A stretch of DNA of 64,000 nucleotides from Aureococcus anophagefferens (GCF_000186865.1 NW_008705578.1:373591-437590), one strand, 5' to 3'; positions 47,212 through 57,071 are shown, numbered from the stretch's first letter. Translations and numbers: made by a program. The notes: generated from the sequence alone by a model not told the origin.

Positions 47212-50200
47212 ATGGACGCGGTCTACCGCCAGGCGCGCGCCTTGCTCGAGAGCGCGGCGCTCGCGTCGGGCAAGGAGGAGAAGGTGTCGAAGATCGCGCT
47301 GCTGGTGGAGCTCTGCGTGCACCGCGCCGACGCGGCGCTCGTCGACGAGCTCGTCACGGGCGTGTCGAACTTCACGACGGACCGGTCGTCGTCCGTGCGG
47401 CGCGCCGTGCTCGACTTCCTCGAGCGCGTCGTCGTCGGGAGCGAGCACGGCGGCGACGCGTGCGCGTCGCGCGCCGTCGAGACGGCCGCGTACCTCGCCT
47501 GCGACGAGCACGAGGGCACGGCGACGCGCGCCCTGGGCGTCGCCGCCGTCATCCTCGGCGCGCCCAAGTTCGGCGCCTTCGAGCTCGCGGACGTGAGCCG
47601 CGAGCGCCTCGTCGCGGCCGTCGACGGCGACGCGCGAAAGCAGCAGTCGGGCGCCGCGCCCGGCGCGGCCTACCTGTCCGCCGCGGCCGAAACGCTACTG
47701 GCCCTCGTGCTCCGGGACTGCCGCCACGAGACGGGGACGCGGCCGTCCGCGGCGACGAAGCGGGGCACCGCGGCGCTCGCGGCCGCGGCGAAAAGCGGCG
47801 CGTCCCAACAGCTCCTCGACTGCTGCGCCGTCGCGCTCGCCGCGGCCTTCGGCCTCGTCCACAAGGAGTTGGTCGCCGCCGTCATCGCCGCCCTCGAGGC
47901 GGCGCCCGAGGCCGCCGCGGCGACGGCCGTCGCGGCGCTCCACGCGGCCGAGACCGCGCGGCGCGCGGGCGGCGCGGGCGCGGTCGCCGCGGCGGCGAAC
48001 AAGCTCGAGGCCGCGCTCCGCCGCGGCGGCAAGGGCGAGGCGGCCGACGAGGCGTTGGACTGCGCGCGCGGGGGCCGGCCGCTGCCGCCGCGGCCGCCGC
48101 CGGAGAAGCGCGGCCGCGACGAGCCCTCGGACCCGCGCGCGGCGAAGCGGCGGAAGCGCGACCCGCGCGCGCGGCGCGAGCGGTCCGAGGCGGCGGTGCC
48201 GCGGCGCGCCGAGGATTTGGAGGAGGACCGGGAGGACGCGGCGCCGGACGACGACGACGACGACGACGACGACGACCCGTCGATGCCGCCGCCGCCGCCC
48301 AAGGGCGCGGACGCGCCGCTCACGGCCGCGGCCGCGGGCAGCGTGCGGTCCCAGCCGCCGTCGGCCCCCGGCGGGCGGCCGACCCTGAAATCGAGCGCCA
48401 ACGCGCTGAGCGACGCGCACGCGCGGGCCATGCGCGCGGCGGCCGCCGCTCGGTGCGTCGCCGCGCCGCCGGAGCTCGTCGCGCGCGAGCGGCTCTACGC
48501 GACGCGCGACGCCGTCGTGAGCCGCCTCGCGCGCTTCGAGGTCGACCGCGGCGACGTCGAGGGCGGGCCGGGCGCCGTCGCGGCGACGCTGGCCAGGGCC
48601 GTCGCGGACAAGAAGGGCCGCCGCGACGGCGTCGAGCTCGCGCTCCGCGTGCTCTTCGAGGCCTACGCGCGGGAGCGGGCGCTGGTGAACGGCGATGCAT
48701 GCGCCGCCGACGACCCGCGGCGCCGCGCCTACGACGGCGCGCTGCTGACGCTGCTCGCGGCGCTCCGCGACGGCCTCGAGAGCTCGGAGCGCGCGCTCTT
48801 CACGGACGTCGTGTTGGGGGCGCCGCGGCTGCCCGGCGCGGCCGTCGACTTCCTCGTGCGCTGCTGCGACGCAAACGACGCGCCGGCGGCGGGCGTCGCG
48901 CTGGGGCTCACGGCGCTCCGGGACCTCGCGTTCCACCGGCCCTCGGCCCGCGGCGCGTGCCTCGCGCGGTGCCTGGACCTGACGCGGCGCGCCGACGTCG
49001 CGGCGGAGGTGCGCGAGAAGGCCGTGCGCCTCGCGTCGAACCAGCTCTGGGCGCGGCCGAGCCTCCGGGACGCGGTCGTCGCGCACGCGACGGCGTCCGT
49101 CGCCGGTGCTGCGAAACCGACGGGCCGGAAAGCCGAGGGCGACGACGAGCGCGCCGCAGCGCTTGAGGGCGTGCGGCGCGAGCTCGCGCTGGGGGTGGCG
49201 CTCTGCGTCAAGGACGTGAGCCTCGTGCCCGTGCTACTCCGCAACGCCGCCGCGACGGCGGGCCGCGCGGACGACAGCGTGCTCGTGCAGGAGGCCGTCG
49301 CGCTCGAGCTGCCGCGCCTCGCGCCGGCGCTCGCGACGCTCCACGGGCCCGAGCCGACGCTCGCGACGGCGGCGCAGGCGCTGAAGAGCGAGGCGGGCGA
49401 CGCCGTCGACGCGGACCGGTCCAAGGCGACGGAGGCGCTGCTCCTGTCGCTCCTCGAGGCGCTGGCGGGGCCGGGGACGAAGCGGACGCCGGGCCTGTGG
49501 GACGGCGCGGCGAAGCTCCGCGAGGCCGTGCAGGCGAGCCGCGCCGCGGCGTCCGCTTCGGACGACACGGTCCGCTTCCTCGTGCCGGCGCTGGGCTCCG
49601 CGTCCGCGGCCCAGTTCTTCGACGCGCTGCCGGCGCTCCTGCTGCACCTGGACGACGCGGCGCTCGCGGCCGCGTTCCGCCGCGCCGTCGCGGCGACGCT
49701 GAGCGCGACGAACAAGGTGTCCGGCGCGGCGGCGACGCTCGGCGCCGCGGAGCTCGTCGTCGGCCTCCACGGCGTCGACGACAAGGTCGTGCCCGTGAAG
49801 CGCGTCACGGAGGCGCTCAACGTCTGCCTGGCCGCGCGCGACGTCTTCGGCGCGCTCTGCCTCCGCGACGCGCTCGACAAGATGACGGACGTCGGCGCCG
49901 ACGGCGACGACAAGGCGAGGCTCGCGAAGCTGCCCCAGCTCCTCATGCGCACGTGCATCCTCGCCGTGAAGACGTACCCGGCGCAGCTCAGCTCCTTCGT
50001 CGCGTCGACGGTGCTCGTGCGGCTCGTGAAGATGAAGGTCTGGACGCACGGCGCGCTCTGGAAGGGCTTCATGATGTGCTGCGGGCTGCTCGCGTCGCCG
50101 ACGGAGGACCACAGCCACACGTGCTTCGCCGCGGCCCTCGCGCTCCCGGCGCCCCAGCTGTCGCACCTCCTCAAGCTCGCGCCCAAGCTCAAGCTCCCGC

Positions 50201-50301
50201 TCAAGCGCCACGCGGAGAAGCTCATCAAGGCCCGCGACCTCGGCGGCGTCAACCCGCCGTCGCTCAAGCTCCTGGGGCTCGAGGCGCCGGCGGCGAACTA
50301 A
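47212..50301 (+). CDS. SYMPK: Symplekin/Pta1, pre-mRNA 3'-end processing scaffold
   Basis: 1029 residues, intronless, ATG at 47212 (ACCATGG). The N-terminal 270 residues are HEAT-like helices; a Lys/Arg-rich and Asp-run linker follows (an Asp tract encoded by GAC repeats near 48249-48276). The C-terminal third carries the symplekin signature: VPVKRVTEALNVCLAARDVF, LMRTCILAVKTYP, FVASTVLVRLVKMKVWTHG and WKGFMMCCG. Symplekin scaffolds the cleavage and polyadenylation complex (CPSF/CstF) and histone pre-mRNA processing in the nucleus. Human symplekin is about 1270 residues, so this is a compact form. Confidence 0.9.
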   Translation: MDAVYRQARALLESAALASGKEEKVSKIALLVELCVHRADAALVDELVTGVSNFTTDRSSSVRRAVLDFLERVVVGSEHGGDACASRAVETAAYLACDEHEGTATRALGVAAVILGAPKFGAFELADVSRERLVAAVDGDARKQQSGAAPGAAYLSAAAETLLALVLRDCRHETGTRPSAATKRGTAALAAAAKSGASQQLLDCCAVALAAAFGLVHKELVAAVIAALEAAPEAAAATAVAALHAAETARRAGGAGAVAAAANKLEAALRRGGKGEAADEALDCARGGRPLPPRPPPEKRGRDEPSDPRAAKRRKRDPRARRERSEAAVPRRAEDLEEDREDAAPDDDDDDDDDDPSMPPPPPKGADAPLTAAAAGSVRSQPPSAPGGRPTLKSSANALSDAHARAMRAAAAARCVAAPPELVARERLYATRDAVVSRLARFEVDRGDVEGGPGAVAATLARAVADKKGRRDGVELALRVLFEAYARERALVNGDACAADDPRRRAYDGALLTLLAALRDGLESSERALFTDVVLGAPRLPGAAVDFLVRCCDANDAPAAGVALGLTALRDLAFHRPSARGACLARCLDLTRRADVAAEVREKAVRLASNQLWARPSLRDAVVAHATASVAGAAKPTGRKAEGDDERAAALEGVRRELALGVALCVKDVSLVPVLLRNAAATAGRADDSVLVQEAVALELPRLAPALATLHGPEPTLATAAQALKSEAGDAVDADRSKATEALLLSLLEALAGPGTKRTPGLWDGAAKLREAVQASRAAASASDDTVRFLVPALGSASAAQFFDALPALLLHLDDAALAAAFRRAVAATLSATNKVSGAAATLGAAELVVGLHGVDDKVVPVKRVTEALNVCLAARDVFGALCLRDALDKMTDVGADGDDKARLAKLPQLLMRTCILAVKTYPAQLSSFVASTVLVRLVKMKVWTHGALWKGFMMCCGLLASPTEDHSHTCFAAALALPAPQLSHLLKLAPKLKLPLKRHAEKLIKARDLGGVNPPSLKLLGLEAPAAN

Positions 50302-50600
50302 GGGTCCGGTTCGCTCGGGCTGACGGGGTGGGCGTGGCGTCTGGCTCGACGATGCCCCGAGGCCTCGTCCGTGGCCCTCGCCGGCCGTGGGTTAGGCGAC
50401 TGAGGCTGTGCACTAGCCGCTCGGCGTGGTATTCTTAATGGAGACGGCTTAGAAGAATCTCCGGCCGGCCGGACGCTTAAGGGCAGTTGCACTGCAAGGT
50501 CTACTCTCGCGACAGTCGACTTCATAACCGACGAGGTCGCCGCCACTGACACGGCCGACTCGGCAATTCAGGAGATGGAAGCCTTCCATAATAACAATTG

Positions 50601-53024
50601 CTAGTAAGACCCCGCCTCGCGCGCGGCGTGGTAGTCGGCCATGACCTCGGCGCCGATGGCCCGCTCCTCCTCGGCCCGGCGCGCGTCCGCCTCGCGCTTC
50701 CGCGCGGCCTCCGCCTCCTCGCGCTCGCGCGCGTCCCGCGCGGCGTCGGCCTCCCGGGCCCGCTCGCGCCGCCGCGTCGCGTCGGCCCGGTCGCGCGCCG
50801 CCGCGGCGTCGCGCTGCGCGGCGGCCTCGGCGCGGCCCGCCGCGGCCGCGGCCTCGCGCTCGCGGCCCGCGCGCGTTGGCTCGACGACGACGACGCCCGG
50901 CGCGCGCGACGCCGCGGCCGCGAGGACGTCTTCCAGGCCCGGGCAGTGGGAGACGTCGAGGCGCGCCGCGCGCGCGACGAGCTGCGGGGGGAGCGCGCCG
51001 CGGAGGCCGAGGACCGGCGCCTCGGCGGCGCCGGAGACGTCGACGACTCGGAGCCGCGGTAGGTCGCCGAGCGGGTCCAGCGGCCCGGCGAAGGCGCAGC
51101 GACTGACGTCGAGCTCCGCGAGGTGCGCGCACGCCGCGAGGGGCGCGAGGTCCCCGGCGAGGCGCGCGCAGCCGCCGAGGCGGAGCGCGCGGAGCCTCGG
51201 GCAGTTCGCGAGCGGCGCGAGCCCACCTTCGAGATTCGCGCAGCCGCCGAGCGACAGGACCTCGAGCGCTGCGCAGCGCGCGAGGGCGTCGAGCCCCCCG
51301 GAGACGCGCGCGGCGCCGTCGAGGACGAGGACCGCGAGCGACGGCGCGGGCCCGTCCGCGAAGACGTCGCCGAGGTCGCCGGACGCGTCGTGGAAGCCCG
51401 AGACCTCGAGCGCCCGCAGCGACGGCCGCGCGACGCCCCGGAGCGTGCCCGACAGGTTCTTGCAGCCCCGGAGCGTCAGCGTCTCGAGACGATCCAGGGC
51501 CCGGAGCGGCTCGAGGCTCCTCCGCAGGTGCCACGCGTTCTCGAGGCGGAGCCGCGCGAGGCCTCGCGCGCGCCGCAGCGGCTCGAGGTCGCCGGCGACG
51601 TGGTCGCAGCAGAGCGCGAGCTCCTCGACGCCGTCGTCGACGAGGGCGCTCAGGTCGCCCCGGAGCACGACGTTGCCAAAGGCCGCGCGCCGCAGCCCCC
51701 GGAGGCCGCCGCCGGGCGCGCCGTGCGGCCCCGACCCCGCGCCGTCCAGGACGTCGCAGCCCGCGACGACCGCCAGCGCGCCGGCGCCCAGGGCCCCCCG
51801 GAGCTTGCGGCAGCCGGCGACGACGAGCGTCGCGAGCTTGGCGCAGGACGCCAGCGGCTCGAGCGGGCCCTCGAGGCCCGCGCAGTTCCGCGCGTCGAAG
51901 ACGCGGAGCTCGGCGAACTTGTCCAGCCCGTCGAGGGGGCCCGCGAGGCCCGCGCAGCCCGCGACGACGAGCTCCTCGAGGGCCCGGAGCCCCCGCAGCT
52001 CGAGGAGCGCGCCGCGGAGCCCGCGGCAGTCCGCGACGTCCAGGACCCGGAGCGCCGCGAGCCGCGGCATTCCCAGCGGCCGGAGGCTCCCCGCGAGCTC
52101 GCAGCCGCCGAGCCGCAGCTCCGGGACCCCCGACACGTCGAGGGCGTCCGCCGGGTCGTCGTCGAGGAAGCGGAAGGGCCCGCTGCCCCGGAGCCGCGCG
52201 GCGCCGCCGCGGCGCCCGAGCCGCGAGAGCCACGCGAGGACCGCGCCGTCGACGCGGCCGCTCAGCGCGGCCGCGTAGCGGAGCCCGAGCCGCCGGAGAT
52301 TCGTCAGCGCGACGAGCGGCGCGAGGGGGCCCGCGAGCTTGGGGCACTGGGACAGGTCCAGCGCCTCGAGGCGCGTCAGCGCGGCGAAGGGCTCGAGCGT
52401 GCCGCCGACGTCCGTGCCGCTGCAGTCGAGGGCCGTGAGCCGCCGGAGGCTCCGCGCCGCGCGGCCGTGGAGCGCGCCCTCGAGGCGGCTCTCGCGGAGC
52501 ACGAGGGTCGCGCACTCCGGCAGCGCGTCCGCGAACGCCCGCGCGTCGTCCCACGTCGCGACGCGGCGCCGCGCGGCGCGGCAGCCGACGAGCGCCGCGC
52601 GCGGGTGCGTCCGCCGGAACGCGCGGACGGCGTCGACGTCGAGCTCCGGCGCCCGGCACGTCTCGCCGAAGAACCTGGCCAGGCTCAGGTCGCAGGCGAG
52701 CGGCTTCGACCGCACGGTTTTCAGCGCCTTCCGGGAGCACCGCTCGAGGCGGAAGAACGCGCGGCCGCCGACCGCGTCGACGAGCCGCTGCGCGCAGGCG
52801 CCGACGGCCAGCGCCGACTCGAAGGCCGCGCCCGCCGGCGCCGGCGTCTCGCGCGCCTCGAGGCGGCCCGGCGCCAGGACGCCGGGCTCGGCGACGAAGT
52901 CCGCACCCGCACCCGCCGCCTCCCGCGCGAGCGGCCGGCCCGTCAGGTTCGCGCTGCCGTCGACGTAGCGCATCTTCACGCGGCCGTCGACGCCGCGGAC
53001 CGTCTTCTGCCGCGCCTGCGGCAT
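50601..53024 (-). CDS. Leucine-rich repeat protein with Arg/Ala/Glu coiled-coil tail
   Basis: 807 residues from the ATG at 53024. Residues about 165-700 hold roughly twenty LRRs of 22-25 residues with a recurring L..L.L..C..L.GPL..L pattern (for instance LEALDLSQCPKLAGPLAPL). The Cys and GPL positions give a regular solenoid resembling Cys-containing LRRs. The N-terminal 100 residues are mixed. The last 90 residues are an uninterrupted Arg/Ala/Glu helix (EREEAEAARKREADARRAEE). Such proteins usually serve as binding scaffolds. No signal peptide, membrane span, kinase or NB-ARC domain is seen. Confidence 0.8.
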   Translation of the reverse strand: MPQARQKTVRGVDGRVKMRYVDGSANLTGRPLAREAAGAGADFVAEPGVLAPGRLEARETPAPAGAAFESALAVGACAQRLVDAVGGRAFFRLERCSRKALKTVRSKPLACDLSLARFFGETCRAPELDVDAVRAFRRTHPRAALVGCRAARRRVATWDDARAFADALPECATLVLRESRLEGALHGRAARSLRRLTALDCSGTDVGGTLEPFAALTRLEALDLSQCPKLAGPLAPLVALTNLRRLGLRYAAALSGRVDGAVLAWLSRLGRRGGAARLRGSGPFRFLDDDPADALDVSGVPELRLGGCELAGSLRPLGMPRLAALRVLDVADCRGLRGALLELRGLRALEELVVAGCAGLAGPLDGLDKFAELRVFDARNCAGLEGPLEPLASCAKLATLVVAGCRKLRGALGAGALAVVAGCDVLDGAGSGPHGAPGGGLRGLRRAAFGNVVLRGDLSALVDDGVEELALCCDHVAGDLEPLRRARGLARLRLENAWHLRRSLEPLRALDRLETLTLRGCKNLSGTLRGVARPSLRALEVSGFHDASGDLGDVFADGPAPSLAVLVLDGAARVSGGLDALARCAALEVLSLGGCANLEGGLAPLANCPRLRALRLGGCARLAGDLAPLAACAHLAELDVSRCAFAGPLDPLGDLPRLRVVDVSGAAEAPVLGLRGALPPQLVARAARLDVSHCPGLEDVLAAAASRAPGVVVVEPTRAGREREAAAAAGRAEAAAQRDAAAARDRADATRRRERAREADAARDAREREEAEAARKREADARRAEEERAIGAEVMADYHAAREAGSY

Positions 53025-53169
53025 GGGCTGCTATCGGTGGCGTTTGCTCTCCATCGTGTACGGTTTTGCTGGCTTCCTTGAATTCATTCTTTTGGCAATT
53101 CGGTGGTGGGCAGCGCCCCCGCGCACGGGAGAGTCTAGACGAGCTCCGAGCTCGGGCGCCTACGCTTAC

Positions 53170-53880
53170 TCACTCCGGCATGGCGTAGTCGAGGTCGCGC
53201 TTCCAGAGCGCGATGCCGCCGCCGCCGCCGCGCGCCGTCGCGATGTCCGCGTCCGCGGAGATCCAGTTGAAGAAGGGCTTCTTCGACTCCTCGACCATCT
53301 TCACGTTGTTCTCCGAGCCGAGGCCCGTGGACGCGCCGATCTTCGCCGCGCCGCCCTTGGGCAGGTCGATGCGGCCGAAGTTGAAGAGCGCGATCTGGTC
53401 GAAGTCGAACTCGACGCGCCGCCGGTCCATGAGCCACTCGAAGTCGCCGAAGAAGCGGATCAGCGGGAAGTCGCCGACGAGGATAGAGTTCGAGATGCGG
53501 CCCCGCGCGACGTCAAAGGTCTGCACGGCCTTGAGCGGGAAGTAGTTGATCTTGCCGACCTTCTTCTGCGTGTCGATGGTGCCCGTCGTGAAGACGAGGC
53601 GCCAGCAGCCGTCGAGCTGCTCGACGGTCCGCGCCGACACGTCCGGCGACGCCTTCGCCGCGGCCCGCATGCCCTTCTCCAGCGCCAGCAGCGCGGCCAC
53701 GACGTCGTCGGAGTCCTCGCCCTTCGTCGCCGCCGCGGACCGGCAGACGGCCAGCGCGGCGTCGATGTCGGCGTCGACGGCCGTCGCGCGCCGCGGCGTC
53801 GGCGCGCGCGCGCGCGCGGGTGTCTGGAAGGCGCCCGCGGCGGCGACGAGCGTCGCGATGCGCAGCAAGCGTGCCGCCAT
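53170..53880 (-). CDS. Plastid fibrillin (PAP) family protein
   Basis: 236 residues from the ATG at 53880. Leader MAARLLRIATLVAAAGAFQT with an AFQTP junction is a typical complex-plastid signal. The domain has LDGCWRLVFTTGT, KVGKINYFPLKAVQTFD, ISNSILVGDFPLIRFFGDFEW and VEFDFDQIALFNFGRIDLP, as expected for PAP/fibrillin lipocalin-like proteins. Fibrillins bind lipids or pigments in plastoglobules and thylakoids and respond to light stress. A Gly run (ARGGGGGIALWKRD) near the end is unusual but the family C-terminus is recognisable. Intronless. Confidence 0.82.
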   Translation of the reverse strand: MAARLLRIATLVAAAGAFQTPARARAPTPRRATAVDADIDAALAVCRSAAATKGEDSDDVVAALLALEKGMRAAAKASPDVSARTVEQLDGCWRLVFTTGTIDTQKKVGKINYFPLKAVQTFDVARGRISNSILVGDFPLIRFFGDFEWLMDRRRVEFDFDQIALFNFGRIDLPKGGAAKIGASTGLGSENNVKMVEESKKPFFNWISADADIATARGGGGGIALWKRDLDYAMPE

Positions 53881-54092
53881 GCTGGAAGATCGGGTTTGTA
53901 CACCTCTGAAGATCGCAGGAGGCGCTCTATACTCGAGCTCTCGAGCTCTGCGGCAAGCGGCACCATCTCGGCACTGTGGTGGAGTTGACGCTCTCAAGGG
54001 CTGCCCACGAGCTGCCTCTCGCGCGCACGCCACACGCCGCTCGACGCCCTCAGCCGCGGCCGCGCGCCCGCGCTGCCCGCGGCCTCCGCCCC

Positions 54093-54590
54093 ATGTCCTG
54101 GGGCGGCAACAAGACCGTGTCCTTCGCGCACAGCCAGCTCGCGCAGCTCGCCTGGGCCATCAACAGCGTCGACCGGTCGCGGCCGCTGCGCGAGATCGAG
54201 GAGCACCTCTGCCAGATCGCGCGCCAGATCGACAACATCAGCACGCGGCGCGACCGCGAGCTGCGGGCGAAGCGCAAGGCGCTCATCAAGAAGATCGAGA
54301 AGCTCGTGGGCGAGATCGACGAGTCGAGCAGCTCGTCGAGCGAGTCGTCGCGGAGCTCGAGCTCGTCGAGCAGCTCGTCGAGCGACGGCGACGACCGGCG
54401 CCGCCGGCGCGCCAAGAAGAAGCGCGACGCGAAGAAGCGCTCGTCGCGGGGCCGCAAGAAGAAGCGCAAGCGCGGCGACGACGACGGCGGCGACGAGAAG
54501 AAGCGCGCGAAGGGCGGCGGCGACGGCGCGGGCGACGACCGCCGGGAGGCCCGCGACGACAAGAAGCCCGAGAAGCGCGAGAGGCGCTAA
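54093..54590 (+). CDS. Ser-rich, Lys/Arg-rich small protein
   Basis: 165 residues from the ATG at 54093 (CCCCATGTCC). The first 75 residues have a helix-rich segment (FAHSQLAQLAWAINSVDRSR, then LREIEEHLCQIARQID). A run of about 25 Ser/Glu residues follows, then a strongly basic tail (KKKRDAKKRSSRGRKKKRKR). The composition suggests a nuclear or RNA-associated protein. I do not recognise the N-terminal segment. Low-complexity DNA repeats (GAGCTCGTCGAGCAG type) encode the Ser run. No alternative frame looks better. Confidence 0.55.
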   Translation: MSWGGNKTVSFAHSQLAQLAWAINSVDRSRPLREIEEHLCQIARQIDNISTRRDRELRAKRKALIKKIEKLVGEIDESSSSSSESSRSSSSSSSSSSDGDDRRRRRAKKKRDAKKRSSRGRKKKRKRGDDDGGDEKKRAKGGGDGAGDDRREARDDKKPEKRERR

Positions 54591-54628
54591 CAACATAGAT
54601 ACGAAAGCCGGGGATCGCGCGCGCGCCG

Positions 54629-55078
54629 TCACGCGGCCGCGGCGGCGGAGTCCTCGGCGTGGCGCGCGGCGAGCTCGTTGAAGAGGTCGGCCGTGGACTC
54701 GCCGCTTTCGGCGTCGCCCGGCTCGCTCGACGGCAGCGGCGACTCCGCGCGGTCGTCGAGCTTCCGCTTCTTCGACCGCTTCACCGACGGCGGCGGCCGG
54801 TCGCGGAGCGCCTGGAGCTCGGCGTTCGCCGGGCCCACGGGCTGCCAGCGCACCACGGTGAAGGCCTGGGGGCCCGGCCCGCCGAAGACCTTGTCCCGCT
54901 TCTCCCACCGCCGCGCCTTCAGGTGCCGCGACGCGCGGACGTAGTCCACGCCGTCGCCGGGCCGCGAGTCGCCCGTGTAGAGGCTCTGGAGCCGGGCCGA
55001 GACGCGGCCCCGGTTCGGGTTCGGCGACGCGAAGTTATTCGACGAGCTCGCGTTGCGCTGCCGCTTCCGCGGCGGCAT
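54629..55078 (-). CDS. Small nuclear-looking protein with a BCL7-like motif
   Basis: 149 residues from the ATG at 55078. A basic start (MPPRKRQRN) precedes a segment HLKARRWEKRDKVF then AFTVVRWQPV, which recalls the conserved N-terminal motif of BCL7 proteins (RxWEKK...KWVPV), small subunits of SWI/SNF chromatin remodellers. The similarity is short and tentative. A basic cluster (KRSKKRKLDDR) and an acidic Ser-rich tail follow. It converges with the Ser-rich gene, with 38 bp between stops. If not BCL7-like, it is an unknown nuclear protein. Confidence 0.5.
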   Translation of the reverse strand: MPPRKRQRNASSSNNFASPNPNRGRVSARLQSLYTGDSRPGDGVDYVRASRHLKARRWEKRDKVFGGPGPQAFTVVRWQPVGPANAELQALRDRPPPSVKRSKKRKLDDRAESPLPSSEPGDAESGESTADLFNELAARHAEDSAAAAA

Positions 55079-55424
55079 CGCTCAGGTTTCGGTGTTTCTC
55101 TTTGCGACGCGCCGCCGGGAGAGCGGCGACGATGTTTTTTGGCGGTGGGTTCCGTGCGACTGTGCTGCGTGCGTGTGGAGGGCTCTTCGAGGTCGCGGGG
55201 CGCGTGGCGCGGGGCGCGCGTACGGGGGCTTGCGCCGGCCTGTGGCAAAAGCCAATGTTGCCGACCTCACCGGCAGAATCGGAGAGCGTGAGGACAGAGC
55301 AAGCCAATCACAGCTCCGTCACCGGTGCAAAAGAATTGTCGACAGGCGGCGCTCGTGCCCGACATTAGGAATCAGAACCGATCTCGCAACGCTCGCACAC
55401 CGCGCCCGACGCAGCGTTCCACTC
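55079..55424. promoter_or_regulatory. Divergent promoter region of 346 bp
   Basis: Between the BCL7-like start (minus) and the small plastid gene (plus). The region 55240-55400 is AT-richer than its surroundings. Overlapping open frames here have poor composition and are not taken as genes. Confidence 0.35.
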
Positions 55425-55742
55425 ATGCGCCTGCTCCTCCTCTGCGTCGCCGCCGCGACGGCCTTCACGCCGCCGAAGCGCTGCACCTCCGCGCCGCGCC
55501 TCGCGCCGCTCGCCGCGAGCGACCCCAAGCTGGGCGTCGGCACGCCGCTCTTCGACAAGAAGGTGAGCAAGTCGAACTTCGTCCCTCCTGGGTCCGAGCC
55601 CGACGACATTCCCGAGGAGTGCACGTTCGCCGTCGACGCCGACGGGAACATCGACGAGGCGATGCTCGAGGCCTGCAGGGAAAAGGCCGCCGACGGCTTC
55701 GTCCAGAAGTCGCACGGCGTCCTCGACGAGAACAGCTACTAG
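55425..55742 (+). CDS. Small plastid-targeted protein
   Basis: 105 residues, ATG at 55425. Signal-like MRLLLLCVAAATAFTPPKR carries the AFTPP junction seen in complex-plastid leaders. After a short transit part the mature protein (about 70 residues) is acidic: KLGVGTPLFDKKVSKSNFVP, PDDIPEECTFAVDADGNIDE, then a helix and a DENSY end. There is one Cys pair (EECTF, LEACRE). I do not recognise the family. Its short, hydrophilic nature suggests a stromal or lumenal accessory protein. Confidence 0.65.
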   Translation: MRLLLLCVAAATAFTPPKRCTSAPRLAPLAASDPKLGVGTPLFDKKVSKSNFVPPGSEPDDIPEECTFAVDADGNIDEAMLEACREKAADGFVQKSHGVLDENSY

Positions 55743-55820
55743 GCGCCGCGCGCCGCGGCGGCGGGGCGCCGCCGGCCGGCCGCGGCGCGACGCGCGCGCG
55801 AAGCGCGGGTCTCATCATTG

Positions 55821-56891
55821 TTAGTACGAGCTCTCCTCCATCCAGTCGAGCGCCCCGGTCCGCTCGTCGACGAAGGGCGCGTAGGCGCTCACGGTCATGG
55901 CGAGCCAGAGGCCGTACTTCTCGACGAACGCGGGCGACGCGCCGCACTCCTCCGCGGCCATCATGTGGGACCCGACCCACGAGTCGCGCTGGTCCGCCGT
56001 GAACCTCCGGTTCGCCTTGCGGTGGCCCGCGGGCAGGGCCCGCTGCTGCGACGCCGGCCGCATGGGGCACTGCTTCGCCTTGTTGTGCGTGCCCATGACC
56101 GCGAACGCGCCGGAGAAGCCGCGGCCCAGCGACGCGAAGTAGCGCGTGCCGTGGCACTCGTCCAATAAAGTTGCCGCGATGCGCTTGCCGTGGTCCTGGG
56201 AGGGGACGGCGCGTCATTTCGCGCGCGTCGACGAGCGTCGTTTTCGCGTCATTTCGCGCGCGTCCCGTCGTCGACGAGCGTCGTTTTCGCGCGCGTTCGC
56301 GCGCGTCGGTTTCGCGTCGCGATCGGGCTCGTCGTCGCCTGGGACGCCGCGCCGCGCCATGGCGCTGGCCGCCGTGTCCGGGTCGCGCGTGTCGAAGAGC
56401 ACGCGCATGCGCGGGTTCGCGAAGAGGTTGCAGTAGTGGAGCCCGCAGAGCGTAAAGTACCTGGGGACGGTTTCGCGGGAGCGTTCTTTTTTTCTCGACG
56501 ACGCGGTCGTGTCGCACCCGTCGGGCCCGCCGAGCTCGCGGTCGAGCTCCGCGGCCGTCGGGAAGCCCGCGGGGATCTGGCCCGTGCCTGCGGCGCGCGG
56601 CGTCGGGGACCGAGCGGGCGCCGCGGGGCGCGACGCCGCCGCAAGACTGCCGCTGTCGCGCGGGGCGGGCTTGCGCCGCTCGTTGGCCCAGCGCCCGCGC
56701 GCCAGGGCGTCGTCGCCCTCGGGCGTGGTCGCCTCGTCCTCGGGCTGGGGCTTGTTTACAAAGGCCGGCGGGAAGGTCGTCGACGCCTTTTCGGCGCAGG
56801 CCTTCATCCTCGCGAGGCGCTCGCCCGTAAGGAGGCGCTCGTTGTAGCCCGGCGAAGCGGTGGCGTCGTGCACGCACGAGCGGCGCATCAT
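55821..56891 (-). CDS. Globin-like protein (tentative), two exons
   Basis: Exon 1 is 56346-56891 and exon 2 is 55821-56195; a 150-nt GT-AG phase-0 intron joins AMARRG to DHGKRIAATLLDE. The product is 306 residues. The first 150 residues are low complexity. The rest has a helical order recalling a globin: YFTLCGLHYCNLFANPRMRV, HGKRIAATLLDECHGTRYFA, GTHNKAKQCPMRP, HRKANRRFTADQRDSWVG and MMAAEECG. Candidate haem-contact His are in DHGKR, GTHNK and GHRK, but none can be assigned with certainty. If correct, it would bind haem and O2 or NO. The intron contains duplicated segments. Confidence 0.45.
56205..56335. repeat. Direct repeats inside the globin-like gene's intron
   Basis: A unit with CGTCATTTCGCGCGCGTC and GACGAGCGTCGTTTTCGCG occurs twice, with a third partial copy. 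The repeats fill most of the 150-nt intron. They may be an expanded or inserted intron element. Confidence 0.6.
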
Positions 56892-56962
56892 GGCTGCTGC
56901 CCCGGGGGTGGCAGAAGTGGAATGCTTGGGCGGTCGAAGGAGAAGCCCCGGCTAGCTCGTCA

Positions 56963-57003
56963 AGATGCCTTTTGCACTGGCAGAAGATGCCTTTTGCACT
57001 GGC
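56963..57003. repeat. 22-bp tandem duplication upstream of a gene
   Basis: AGATGCCTTTTGCACTGGC occurs at 56963-56981 and 56985-57003. It lies just upstream of the ATG at 57072 and has an AT content higher than its surroundings. It may be a doubled promoter element. Confidence 0.6.
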
Positions 57004-57071
57004 ATTGAGGATTTGACATCTCCGCGAAGCAAGCTCTGCCCTCCTTGGCATCTCCACCGATCTTCGCTGCC

